Below, piece after piece: positions 15,994 to 23,948 of a DNA stretch of 52,050 nucleotides. The position numbers and the translations under genes are program-made. The notes below the pieces were generated by a model. The model saw nothing but the letters and a program-made list of their open reading frames with translations, did not search any database and was not told the DNA's origin. The stretch is from an uncultured Clostridia bacterium (GTDB lineage Bacteria; Bacillota; Clostridia; Monoglobales; Monoglobaceae): the NCBI GenBank assembly GCA_934463175.1, contig CAKSIW010000009.1, positions 1-52,050 of the forward strand, read 5' to 3'. The stretch's first letter is position 1. The number at the start of each line of letters is the position of its first letter.

Positions 15994-16088
15994 GTTATAC
16001 ACATATTAACTCTAAAAGGAGATTATATCAATACCATTATCCACCAGAGATACACACTTATATTTGTGTATATATAAGCATATTATGA
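15994..16088 (-). promoter_or_regulatory. Repeated promoter block, copy 1
   Basis: This 95-bp block is repeated without gaps at 17817-17911, with about 83 of 95 positions equal. On the minus strand it contains TTGATA (16026-16031), 17 bases, and TAATAT (16003-16008). An ATACACA...TGTGTAT inverted repeat upstream of the -35 box may bind a regulator. It would drive the DUF6900- and DUF7678-like genes. Confidence 0.72.
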
Positions 16089-16283
16089 ACTCATATTTCC
16101 GTGAATTGCCCTTAAAATTTTATCCTGTTCGGCGGTGTCAATTCCGATACTTTCAAGCGCCTCGCGTATGCCGCAGTCCGGGCAGATTGGAGTTTTACCG
16201 TCTGTCCTTGAAATTGCCGGTCTGTCCGTGTATACTTTTCCGCACCTTGGGCATATGGCTTTTCTTGTCATTGTTTCTTTCAT
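16083..16283 (-). CDS. Small zinc-ribbon protein
   Basis: This 66-residue protein has two CPxCG knuckles (AICPRCGKVYTDR near residue 10 and PICPDCGIREAL near residue 33), giving a four-Cys zinc ribbon, followed by a helix GIDTAEQDKILRAIHG. Its ATG overlaps the stop of the cyclotransferase-like gene as ATGA, so both are coupled. It may be a nucleic-acid or protein adaptor in the amidoligase module. No specific function is recognised. Confidence 0.75.
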   Translation of the reverse strand: MKETMTRKAICPRCGKVYTDRPAISRTDGKTPICPDCGIREALESIGIDTAEQDKILRAIHGNMSS

Positions 16284-16747
16284 TTCAAACATTCCTTTCT
16301 GCTCCGTTCATATGCGTTTTTAAGCACATCAATATCAAATCTGAAATTGTGATACCCCTCAATACAGGTTCTGACATAGCTTTTTGAGGGTATGCCGATT
16401 GGTCTGTCCTCGTGCATAATGTAAACATAAACCTTGCGGTTTCGCAACTTGCCCGTTTTAATGCCCTTAATCGGCAGCACAAGCTCCTTTTTGTAATAGA
16501 AGATGGGATACCCCTCATAGCGGTCAAGTGCAAGTTCGTCCTCTGCTGTGGTTTCCCACACGGCAACGGGAACGCTTGAACCGTCCTTCGGTTCAATGGT
16601 TAGGTATGAACCCGTCTTGCTGCCCTTAAAAAGCAGTTCATAATTCGGCACAATCGCCGTTCCGATAATCCTTGCATTCGGACAGCGAAACTTCATTTGA
16701 TAAACATTAAGATTACTTCCGTATGCGATATAGTATCTTTTATCCAT
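16280..16747 (-). CDS. Gamma-glutamylcyclotransferase-like (AIG2/GGCT) protein
   Basis: This 155-residue protein starts MDKRYYIAYGSNLNVYQM; the YGSNL loop is the substrate-binding signature of the GGCT/AIG2 fold. VAVWETTAEDELALDRYEGYP supplies the conserved acidic helix with the expected catalytic Glu. The family cleaves gamma-glutamyl amide links with release of 5-oxoproline. Here it lies next to an amidoligase, which would form such bonds, so the two may add and remove a gamma-linked amino acid or peptide tag. AAGGAG precedes the start. Confidence 0.83.
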   Translation of the reverse strand: MDKRYYIAYGSNLNVYQMKFRCPNARIIGTAIVPNYELLFKGSKTGSYLTIEPKDGSSVPVAVWETTAEDELALDRYEGYPIFYYKKELVLPIKGIKTGKLRNRKVYVYIMHEDRPIGIPSKSYVRTCIEGYHNFRFDIDVLKNAYERSRKECLK

Positions 16748-16820
16748 ATAAAAAACTCCTTTCAAATTATCCTTCTACCACCTAAAGACCGCACTTGGCG
16801 GTAGGTGTGGTGACTGTGGT

Positions 16821-17768
16821 TCAAGCGGTTCTGCCGTTTCTGAAGGCTGTGTCGCCCGAAAGCCTTTTTGTAAGGAGTTCTCTTGCTGTTTTGAATTCGT
16901 CACCGATAAATCCAAGCCTTAAAAGCCATGTTCTCATTGCGTACTTTGGGTTCTCGTTCTGCTGTGGTTTGGGACTTGCTGTTTTTACCGTCTTTGCCAT
17001 TTGCGAAAGTGCAAGGCAAAGCTGAATGTAGCTTTTAAGCTGTCCTGCGTGTAAGCCGTTTTGTTTTCCGTTTGAGGGTTCATCAAATTGGAAAAGCCTG
17101 AATTCAACCGTGCCTTTTGTGAATGTTGCGTGTAAATTCAGTTGGTGGTATCGGCTGTCATTGTAGTGCTGACTTCTGCAGTAATCGGCTCCGTGACTTC
17201 CATACCAAATGTCTGCCAAAGCCGACATTGTTTTCGGTTTTCTTTTGTTCAGCTGTGTAAGGAAGTTTGGGTCAACCGTTCTGCAGAACCTTGCCGTGCG
17301 GTATCTGTCGATTGCCAAAGCGCTTATTAAAAGTTCTTCGTGACTTGCCATAATGTTTGCAAGGTTTCGGAGCGTCTGCGGTGTGTGTCCCTTTGCTCCG
17401 ATGTGAATGTGGACTCCGCAGCCTCGGCTTGCGTCACTCTTTGCGCCCGCTCTGCGGAGCCGTCTTACAAGTTCCTGTAAAAGTTCCATATCATCATATT
17501 TAAGTATCGGTGTAACCATTTCGCATTTCTCGCTGTCAGTTCCCGCAATGCTCACATCTTTTTGAAATTTCCATTCTCTGCCTTGTGAATCCCAAGCCGA
17601 CCAAGTGCAGTATCCGTTTCGCCTTGCAGTGTCTGCAAATCGCCCTGTTCCGAAATATTCGGCGGCAAGCTTTGCGGCTTTATCTCGTCTTATGTTGTTC
17701 ATCTCAACCTCGACTCCGATGGTCTGTTTCTTCATTTCCGAAATCTGATTTAATGTTCTGTCTGTCAT
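16821..17768 (-). CDS. Amidoligase family protein
   Basis: This 315-residue protein resembles the glutamine-synthetase-like amidoligases of mobile elements. QTIGVEVEMNNIRRDKAAK holds the first acidic metal-binding strand, GCGVHIHIGAKGHTPQTL the His-rich strand, and FTKGTVEFRLFQFDEP the late Glu/Arg strand. Such enzymes use ATP to form amide bonds between amino acids or on peptides. A cyclotransferase-like and a zinc-ribbon gene follow. The start at 17768 has GGGAGG upstream, and the repeated promoter at 17826-17854 drives it. The substrate is not known. Confidence 0.85.
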   Translation of the reverse strand: MTDRTLNQISEMKKQTIGVEVEMNNIRRDKAAKLAAEYFGTGRFADTARRNGYCTWSAWDSQGREWKFQKDVSIAGTDSEKCEMVTPILKYDDMELLQELVRRLRRAGAKSDASRGCGVHIHIGAKGHTPQTLRNLANIMASHEELLISALAIDRYRTARFCRTVDPNFLTQLNKRKPKTMSALADIWYGSHGADYCRSQHYNDSRYHQLNLHATFTKGTVEFRLFQFDEPSNGKQNGLHAGQLKSYIQLCLALSQMAKTVKTASPKPQQNENPKYAMRTWLLRLGFIGDEFKTARELLTKRLSGDTAFRNGRTA

Positions 17769-17816
17769 TGTATAATCCTCCCAAACCCTTGTCCCGCAAG
17801 GCTTTTCTTTAATTTT

Positions 17817-17911
17817 GTTATACACATATTAACTCTGAAAGAGGATTATATCAATACGATTACTACCCAAAGATACACACATATAATTGTGTATATGTAA
17901 GCATATTATGA
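17817..17911 (-). promoter_or_regulatory. Repeated promoter block, copy 2
   Basis: The second copy of the 95-bp block lies directly upstream of the amidoligase gene. TTGATA (17849-17854) and TAATAT (17826-17831) on the minus strand are 17 bases apart. The ATACACA...TGTGTAT inverted repeat is kept. Confidence 0.72.
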
Positions 17912-17917
17912 CGGATT

Positions 17918-18415
17918 TTAATCTGAAGTTTTCCGTATAACATCCTCGCCGTAGACAACATTTAAGCCGCAGCCGTTATCCCAATCGATTAGCAGACTTC
18001 CGATGTCATCAATACCCTTGACGGTGCCCTTTGTTCCGACAGGCGGTGCTTGCTTATCATCCATTTTCACAAGCTCCACACGGCTGCCGATGGGGTATAG
18101 CTTTTTAATTTCATCAATCAGCATATTTTTCCTGCCTTCCTTATCGGTAATCCATTTGCCGTTTTTCCATCCGTCCAAAAATATAACCGCATCGGAAAAA
18201 CCCGTGCGGTAATAATGGTCGACTGTTTCGCCGTCAAGCAGTGCATATGCGTTTTCACATCTGTTTAACAGCTTTTTCTGCTCATCGGAGAGTGTTTTTC
18301 TTAAATTATCCATACAGGACTTGAATTTCAGATATGCGTCTTGGAGTTCTGTCGGCTCGGATTTGCCGTGCAGATTCAGCCGTCCCAAAACAAATTTACT
18401 GATTTCCTCGTTCAT
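17918..18415 (-). CDS. DUF4314-containing protein
   Basis: This 165-residue protein has a helical N-terminal part (about residues 1-75, with LSDEQKKLLNRCENAYALLD) and a C-terminal beta-barrel-like DUF4314 domain (YPIGSRVELVKMDDKQAPP, then GTVKGIDDIGSLLIDWDNG). DUF4314 proteins are frequent in clostridial phages and conjugative elements and resemble small SH3-like modules, but their function is not established. A related promoter lies upstream at 18450-18477. It is separated from the amidoligase gene by the copy-2 promoter block. Confidence 0.78.
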   Translation of the reverse strand: MNEEISKFVLGRLNLHGKSEPTELQDAYLKFKSCMDNLRKTLSDEQKKLLNRCENAYALLDGETVDHYYRTGFSDAVIFLDGWKNGKWITDKEGRKNMLIDEIKKLYPIGSRVELVKMDDKQAPPVGTKGTVKGIDDIGSLLIDWDNGCGLNVVYGEDVIRKTSD

Positions 18416-18449
18416 AATATCGTACCGCCTTTCTTTTTGTTAAGTACAT

Positions 18450-18477
18450 ATATTACTCAGATTCGAGGAAATATCAA
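18450..18477 (-). promoter_or_regulatory. Promoter related to the 95-bp blocks
   Basis: TTGATA (18472-18477) and TAATAT (18450-18455) are separated by 16 bases on the minus strand. The surrounding 40 bases are a diverged match to the promoter core of the blocks at 15994 and 17817, again right before a start codon. Confidence 0.6.
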
Positions 18478-18498
18478 GTCCTTTTTGCAATATAAATA

Positions 18499-18852
18499 TT
18501 ATTCTGCCATTTGCACAAAATCCGGCGCCAAATATATCTTTATCGGTATATTTCTGCGGCGGCAGTTGTCTATTACAAATTTTGTGCCTCTTGATTTTCC
18601 GTCCCAAAATGCAAGCACAATATCTGCGTTTTCGATTATTGTAATATTTCTTTTAAGCGGTGCGCCCCGACCAAAGCGTTCATAGTCCGGCAAAAACTCC
18701 GTTAGCTTTAGTCCGTTACGGTTTGCATATTCTTTTGCAACGGTATCAACACCTCTTGCGCCACCCGATACAATCTCTGTTGTACCAACCGGAATGAACC
18801 TTGATAAATCCACATTTGTTATATTTCTTGAACCGATTATAGCTGTTTTCAT
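18499..18852 (-). CDS. SLOG-family (DUF2493/YpsA-like) nucleotide-binding protein
   Basis: This 117-residue Rossmann-like protein begins MKTAIIGSRNITNVDLSRFI and continues with IVSGGARGVDTVAKEYANRN, the glycine-rich SLOG signature, then IIENADIVLAFWDGKSRGTK. SLOG proteins bind nucleotides or nucleotide-derived ligands, and phage members may be anti-defence sensors or ligand-binding regulators. A consensus promoter with AGTCA repeats lies in its upstream region, which is shared with a divergent RHH-like repressor gene. GAGGTAATTTT precedes the ATG. Confidence 0.82.
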   Translation of the reverse strand: MKTAIIGSRNITNVDLSRFIPVGTTEIVSGGARGVDTVAKEYANRNGLKLTEFLPDYERFGRGAPLKRNITIIENADIVLAFWDGKSRGTKFVIDNCRRRNIPIKIYLAPDFVQMAE

Positions 18853-18901
18853 AAAATTACCTCATTTTCTATGCGTCAAAACTTCGTCATTTCTGCATTT
18901 C

Positions 18902-18951
18902 ATTATACTACAATGATATAATTTAGTCAATACTTAGTCAGAGGTGAGTCA
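18902..18951. promoter_or_regulatory. Divergent promoter region with three AGTCA repeats
   Basis: For the minus-strand SLOG gene TTGACT (18925-18930) and TATAAT (18902-18907) are 17 bases apart. A plus-strand TATAAT lies at 18917-18922. AGTCA occurs at 18925, 18936 and 18947, exactly 11 bp apart, or one helical turn, which suits cooperative binding by a ribbon-helix-helix repressor. Confidence 0.72.
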
Positions 18952-18954
18952 ATT

Positions 18955-19125
18955 ATGAAAGATAATCTTCCGCGTTACACGCTCAGAGTTTCTCAAGTTT
19001 TGCTTGATAAGCTTGCATATATTGCCGAATACGAAGGCAGAACCAAGAACAAAGAACTTGAACAGCTGATAAAAAAACGCATTGCCGAATTTGAATCGGA
19101 ACACGGCACAATAGAAACTCACTAA
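18955..19125 (+). CDS. Small ribbon-helix-helix-type regulator
   Basis: A 56-residue protein on the plus strand, opposite to the surrounding genes. The N-terminal strand NLPRYTLRVSQVLLDKL and the following helices (YIAEYEGRTKNKELEQLI) have the Arc/CopG ribbon-helix-helix pattern. GAGGTG lies eight bases upstream. Three evenly spaced AGTCA repeats in its promoter are the likely operator, so it probably represses itself and the divergent SLOG gene. Confidence 0.75.
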   Translation: MKDNLPRYTLRVSQVLLDKLAYIAEYEGRTKNKELEQLIKKRIAEFESEHGTIETH

Positions 19126-19136
19126 ATACTTCGAAA

Positions 19137-21167
19137 TTACTCGGAGTATTTTTTGTTTGTCCTCACAATCCCGGAAAGCACAAAGCATACGCATGGCAGT
19201 GCGACTCCGTTGCCCCACAATTTATACTCTGCCGAATCGGAGTGCGGATTTCTAAGCCATTTTACAATCTGCTTATCAGACTTCGGCTTTTTGGATGTTC
19301 CCATAGCCTTTCGGTGTGTTTCAAAAACATCTTTCCAAAATGCAATGTCCTCATCTGTCGGGTTTTCGGTTTCAAGGTTTTTACACCAACCGTCCGGAAA
19401 ACCTTGAAGTCTTGCACATTCGGTGGGGGTGAGCCTGCGTACTATGTATTCGGCATTATCATCTGTATCGTTTATCATCGGCGGGTCTTTATAATCGGTG
19501 GCAACGAGCGTATTTGCAAGCTCCTTTTCGGCATTCGTAAAAAAAGATGCCTTTGAACTCGAATAGATCGGTGCCGCAACAGCGCCCGGCCCTTTTGCCA
19601 CCATTGTCGGCTGAACCTCTTGCTCAACCGCAAATGAATACTTTGCATTCTGCCCTTGATTGAAAGCTGCTCTGTCAATTCCGTATGCAACAGCGTGTTT
19701 ATCGGTTGCGTTGAGCGTAAACGATACATCTTCATTTATGCCATTACCTTGCGGACCGTTTTCATCCTTGCGGCCTATCATTGAGCCTTGAACACATACT
19801 GCCATACCGCCTTGGTTGCATGACGGATTTCCGCCGTTTGCGTCAAGGCATCGTGATGTGTCAGCCTCATAAAAACCGCTGTGCGGATTATCCGATTTCA
19901 TGGAATTGCTGTCTTTGGAGCATATTCCGTATACAACCGCAACACCGCCCTGATTGGAATCCGGAGCGTTGCCGCCGGTGTCGATTGTTCTTGCAACATC
20001 GGTTTCATAACAATTCTGCCTTGCATTTTTTGTGCCTTCCGAAGTAAACCGCATATCATAGCATTGCTCCACCACAAACGGCTGATTGTTTCCGCCTGTG
20101 CCGTAGGTCGCAATCACTGTCGGTGCGGTATCAAGCGGTCCCTTAAATCTTGTATCCTGCCCGTGGTTTTCATAAACAGCCGCCGGAACAGTACCGGCTC
20201 GCAGTGTCGGAGATACTTCTTTTTCAAAACCTATCGACCTTGCTTTTGCCGAATGTTCCGTGCAAAATCCCGCCGACTCCATAACACAGGGCGGATGATG
20301 TGCCTCGGCACGGAGTGTTGCCGTCACATTTTCAGTAACATCAATCCGCTCACCACCCTGGTCATTTAATACAATGCCGTTTCTGCCGGTGGATATTCCG
20401 CAATTAACACCGAGTGTAGACGATACATCACCCGTCAGACAGCCGTTGTATCCGTCATAGCCTGTCGCTCCAATGCTGTTTTGAGTATCTTCGGCAGTTC
20501 TTTGCCACGGGAAGATGCCCTTCTTAAGATACCCAGACACGCCCTCCGGCTCAAATAATATTTTACCGGCACACCTGCCTCCAAAATCTGCGACAAGGTA
20601 GATGCGTTTTCTTCGTTGGGGGACTCCCCAGTATTGAGCGTCGAAAACCCGCCATGCGACTGAGTAATCGTCTGCCACGATTTCTCCGGCATTCGGCCAT
20701 TTCTCATATCGAGGAATATCAGCTTTATCTTCTTTGACGGAACAGACGCTTTCGAGGACGGCTTTGAAGTCCTCACCGCCGTTTGACGAGAATGCTCCGG
20801 GCACATTTTCCCACACGATAAATCTCGGATATTTTCCATTTGTTTTATCCCTCATTTCCTTTACAATTCGTATTGCCTCATAAAAGAGGTTTGAACGGCT
20901 GCCGTCAAGGCCGGCTCTTTTGCCCGCTATGGACATATCCTGGCATGGCGAGCCGAATGTGATAATATCCACGGGCGGAAGTTCTGTGCCGCTAAGCGCA
21001 GATACATCACCGTAATGTTTTACCTTTGGCAGTCTTTTGGTTGTGACACGCACGGCAAACGGCTCAATCTCGGAACTCCATACGGGAGTGATTCCGCATA
21101 AAAGTCCGCCCAGGGGAAAGCCGCCGCTGCCGTCAAACAGACTTCCCAGGGTTAATTTATCCTTCAT
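19137..21167 (-). CDS. Phage DNA cytosine-5 methyltransferase with a repeat-rich recognition region
   Basis: This 676-residue protein has all core m5C methylase motifs: SLFDGSGGFPLGG (SAM binding), GSPCQDMSIAG with catalytic Cys75, VWENVPGAF, and late PTECARLQGFPDGW and WGNGVALPCV. Between about residues 245 and 575 lies a long target-recognition insert built of roughly nine imperfect units centred on 'TLxA' (for example DVSSTLGVN, EVSPTLRAG, ELANTLVAT). The insert makes it about 250 residues longer than usual. The start at 21167 overlaps the upstream adenine methylase gene and follows GGAGGTGG. It likely methylates phage DNA to evade host restriction. Confidence 0.92.
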   Translation of the reverse strand: MKDKLTLGSLFDGSGGFPLGGLLCGITPVWSSEIEPFAVRVTTKRLPKVKHYGDVSALSGTELPPVDIITFGSPCQDMSIAGKRAGLDGSRSNLFYEAIRIVKEMRDKTNGKYPRFIVWENVPGAFSSNGGEDFKAVLESVCSVKEDKADIPRYEKWPNAGEIVADDYSVAWRVFDAQYWGVPQRRKRIYLVADFGGRCAGKILFEPEGVSGYLKKGIFPWQRTAEDTQNSIGATGYDGYNGCLTGDVSSTLGVNCGISTGRNGIVLNDQGGERIDVTENVTATLRAEAHHPPCVMESAGFCTEHSAKARSIGFEKEVSPTLRAGTVPAAVYENHGQDTRFKGPLDTAPTVIATYGTGGNNQPFVVEQCYDMRFTSEGTKNARQNCYETDVARTIDTGGNAPDSNQGGVAVVYGICSKDSNSMKSDNPHSGFYEADTSRCLDANGGNPSCNQGGMAVCVQGSMIGRKDENGPQGNGINEDVSFTLNATDKHAVAYGIDRAAFNQGQNAKYSFAVEQEVQPTMVAKGPGAVAAPIYSSSKASFFTNAEKELANTLVATDYKDPPMINDTDDNAEYIVRRLTPTECARLQGFPDGWCKNLETENPTDEDIAFWKDVFETHRKAMGTSKKPKSDKQIVKWLRNPHSDSAEYKLWGNGVALPCVCFVLSGIVRTNKKYSE

Positions 21168-22392
21168 CAGCCGCCACCTCCGCATATTTCAGCGTCACAC
21201 CGGTTCTTGTCACGGACACATTGTCCGATGTTCCGACCTGTTTGATGTATCTTTTTATGATTACATCGCAGAATTTTTCATCAAGTTCGATTGTTCTTGC
21301 AATTCTGTCGGTCTGTTCACAGGCAATCAGTGTACTTCCGCTGCCGCCGAACGGATCGAGAACAAGACAGTTGCTCATTGATGAATTCATAATCGGATAT
21401 GCAAGCAGGGGTATCGGTTTCATTGTGGGATGATCGCCGTTTTTCTTCGGCTTGTCAAATTCCCATATGGTCGATTCCTTTCTGCCCGTGTACCATTGGT
21501 GTTTGCCTTTCTTTTTCCAGCCGAACAGCACCGGTTCGTGCTGCCACTGATACGGCGAACGGCCAAGTACAAGGCTCTGCTTTTTCCAAATACAGGTACC
21601 GGAGAGATAGAACCCCGCGTCCTTAAATGCCTTTCTGAAATTCAAGCCCTCGGTATCGGCATGGAACACATAAATGCTCGCATCGTCCGCCATACATTTT
21701 TCTGTATTTTTGAAAGCGTCAAAGAGGAAGTTGTAAAACTTATCATCTTCCATATTATCATTTTTAATCTTCCCGGCTGAACCCTCGTAATTGACATTAT
21801 ACGGCGGGTCGGTAATAACAAGATTGACTTTTTCATCGCCGAGGAGCATATCATATGTTTCGGGTTTTGTGCTGTCCCCGCACACAAGTCTGTGTCTGCC
21901 GAGCTGCCAGACATCTCCGAGTTTCGTAATTGTAGGATTCTGCAGCTCGGCATCCACATCAAAATCATCATCCTTGATTTTATCTTGGATGGTGTCTTTG
22001 AACAAATCATCTATTTCCGCAGCGTCAAATCCGGTGAGAGATACATCGAAATCCTCTGCCTGCAAATCCGAAATCAAAAGAGCAAGCTTATCCTTATCCC
22101 ATTCGCCGGATATTTTATTGAGCGCCACATTAAGCGCTTTTTCTTTGTTTTCGTCCATTTCGACAACAACGCAGTCAACCTCGTTTATGCCCATATTGAT
22201 TAGAACTTTGAGCCTTTGGTGACCGCCGACAACTCTGCCGGTTGTCCTGTTCCATATAACCGGCTCAACATAGCCGAACTGCTCAATCGAGCGTTTCAGC
22301 TTTTCATACTTCTCATCACCGGGTTTCAAATCCTTTCGTGGATTGTAGTCTGCCGGGAGCAGATTTTCGGTTTTCATTTTTTCAATCAGCAT
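21157..22392 (-). CDS. ParB-domain / beta-class DNA N6-adenine (or N4-cytosine) methyltransferase
   Basis: This protein of about 411 residues joins a ParB-like N-terminal domain (LLPADYNPRKDLKPGDEKYE, then VVGGHQRLKVLINMG) to a beta-class amino-methyltransferase. The catalytic VITDPPYNVNYEG comes before the SAM-binding LVLDPFGGSGSTLIACEQ, the order of the beta class. Such ParB-methylase fusions are common next to terminase genes in Firmicute phages. The start at 22392 overlaps the end of the metK-like gene, and its stop overlaps the cytosine methylase start, so three modification genes are translationally linked. Confidence 0.92.
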   Translation of the reverse strand: MLIEKMKTENLLPADYNPRKDLKPGDEKYEKLKRSIEQFGYVEPVIWNRTTGRVVGGHQRLKVLINMGINEVDCVVVEMDENKEKALNVALNKISGEWDKDKLALLISDLQAEDFDVSLTGFDAAEIDDLFKDTIQDKIKDDDFDVDAELQNPTITKLGDVWQLGRHRLVCGDSTKPETYDMLLGDEKVNLVITDPPYNVNYEGSAGKIKNDNMEDDKFYNFLFDAFKNTEKCMADDASIYVFHADTEGLNFRKAFKDAGFYLSGTCIWKKQSLVLGRSPYQWQHEPVLFGWKKKGKHQWYTGRKESTIWEFDKPKKNGDHPTMKPIPLLAYPIMNSSMSNCLVLDPFGGSGSTLIACEQTDRIARTIELDEKFCDVIIKRYIKQVGTSDNVSVTRTGVTLKYAEVAADEG

Positions 22393-23174
22393 ACCAAACC
22401 CCACTCGGCAAATTTCTCAAAGCCGCCGACCGACTTTATATATTCTCTTGCCGTTTCCATGATTTTTTCGTAAGGAATACCGTCTATGTATTCATCGCCG
22501 ATTGCACAGCTAAACTCCACAGGCTTTCCTGTTTCCTGCGCTTTAAGAAATGCGTAAATATTTACACTCACATCGGCCTTTGATAAATCCTTGCCGTGCA
22601 GACCGCCGCCTGTTACGCTGTCAGCCATATCACTGCCGAGCTTTCGGTTGGCAGCACCTGTGTCAACATCCGTTCCGCCGGTCCAATCACCAAGAGGATT
22701 GATTTCGGCTGTGGGATAATATTTTTTGAGTTTATCCGTATCCGCATTGCTTTGGCAGATGATGAGCCTTGCTCCGTCAATGATGTATTTTCCGTCAAAG
22801 GGATATGTATTGTATATGTCCTTTGCAATTTGGGTCAGTGTTTTTTGCTCCTCGGTTATGGGCATACCCTTGAATATGCCGTTATCACCACATCTGATAA
22901 TACTGTCCTGGTTCTTTGCAAGGTGTGTGTCTTGCGGAGTGATAACAGTATCGCATTTAAGGTTTGAACCGCCGATTCGGTGTATTGCTTTTTCAACCAT
23001 ACATTTTTCAATCGGTGCGGAGGTTTCGATAATCGCATGGCACACACCGTGTCCGATTAAGACCTCAGCGGCAATTTTCGGATTGTTCTCCGCGCTGTAT
23101 GCCAGGTCAACAATCGCACCGGCAACTCTGTCCGCTACCTTGTCCGGGTGAGCGGGATTTACTTTTTCAAACAT
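22386..23174 (-). CDS. metK: Short phage-type S-adenosylmethionine synthetase
   Basis: This 262-residue protein matches MetK but is much shorter than the usual 380-400 residues. Preserved motifs are NPAHPDKVADRVAGAIVDLA, GVCHAIIETSAPI, GDNGIFKGMPITEEQ and GGTDVDTGAANRKLGSDMAD followed by GGGLHGKD. MetK makes SAM from methionine and ATP. The gene directly precedes two phage DNA methylases, so it probably boosts methyl-donor supply for phage DNA modification. The short form is typical of phage homologues; activity cannot be judged from sequence. Confidence 0.88.
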   Translation of the reverse strand: MFEKVNPAHPDKVADRVAGAIVDLAYSAENNPKIAAEVLIGHGVCHAIIETSAPIEKCMVEKAIHRIGGSNLKCDTVITPQDTHLAKNQDSIIRCGDNGIFKGMPITEEQKTLTQIAKDIYNTYPFDGKYIIDGARLIICQSNADTDKLKKYYPTAEINPLGDWTGGTDVDTGAANRKLGSDMADSVTGGGLHGKDLSKADVSVNIYAFLKAQETGKPVEFSCAIGDEYIDGIPYEKIMETAREYIKSVGGFEKFAEWGLVC

Positions 23175-23178
23175 AATT

Positions 23179-23733
23179 TTATCGTCCTTTCCGAGCGGTC
23201 AAAAGCCGCTCCATTAAATCGTCCTGCGGTGTTGCCGAGCCGTATTCCACAGAGCAGTTTTCCTTTACAACCTGGTAAATCTGATACCACAGCTGATTGG
23301 ACTGTTTCATATAGTCACGGCTCACCGAAACATACGGCGAGGTCATAGCGCCGCCCGTTGTCGGATGCTTTGCCAAAAATCCGAATGTGCTGATAGCCTC
23401 CTCGCACTGAATCCATCTTGCAATGCACATTGCATATTGCTCCAAAAGCTGTGTGCTTATTAGCTTTTCACATCCTCGTTCTTTCAGCCACTGCCATGTT
23501 TCCTTGTATACATCCTCGGCACATAAATCAATGCCGCCTTTTTGGCTTGCTTTCAAATATTCCTTCACGGGCGGCATATCCGAACCTTCAAGTTCGGCGG
23601 TGTCGTTATCAAAGTTTACAACCGTGAGTTTTCTGCCGCCGGGGTTTCCGGCTGTCAGCTTATCGGCAAGCGCCTTTGATTTCCGTCCGGCGCCTGCTCT
23701 TGAGCCGCCCCGGTTTGTACCGTCCTTTGCCAT
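23179..23733 (-). CDS. Terminase small subunit, P27-like
   Basis: This 184-residue protein begins MAKDGTNRGGSRAGAGRKSK, the common basic start of P27-type small terminases, and continues with helical segments (ICAEDVYKETWQWLKERG-like, QLLEQYAMCIARWIQCEEAI). The small subunit recognises the packaging site and hands DNA to the large subunit. GAGGTG precedes the ATG. Its gene lies near the HNH nuclease, as usual, but a plus-strand Phd/Doc pair has entered between them. Confidence 0.88.
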   Translation of the reverse strand: MAKDGTNRGGSRAGAGRKSKALADKLTAGNPGGRKLTVVNFDNDTAELEGSDMPPVKEYLKASQKGGIDLCAEDVYKETWQWLKERGCEKLISTQLLEQYAMCIARWIQCEEAISTFGFLAKHPTTGGAMTSPYVSVSRDYMKQSNQLWYQIYQVVKENCSVEYGSATPQDDLMERLLTARKGR

Positions 23734-23887
23734 ATCAAATTCACCTCGTTTCTCTTTTTGGGTTATCCCCCTGTTTGATTTCGCTTTTTTGTGTATGAAG
23801 GGAGGCGCCCGTTCTTCTGTGATAGGCTCACAGAGATTCAGACCGCCCCTTGGTATAAAAATTTTTTGAAAATTTTCATTAAATAGG

Positions 23888-23916
23888 TTGAATTTCTCCT
23901 AACAATAGTGTATAAT
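23888..23916 (+). promoter_or_regulatory. Promoter of the phd-doc pair
   Basis: TTGAAT (23888-23893) and TATAAT (23911-23916) on the plus strand are separated by 17 bases. The antitoxin start follows 33 bases after the -10 box, with AAGGAGG in between. The stretch from 23734 to 23887 shows no gene. Confidence 0.78.
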
Positions 23917-23948
23917 ATATATGAGACTATATGAAGGAGGATTTAATC

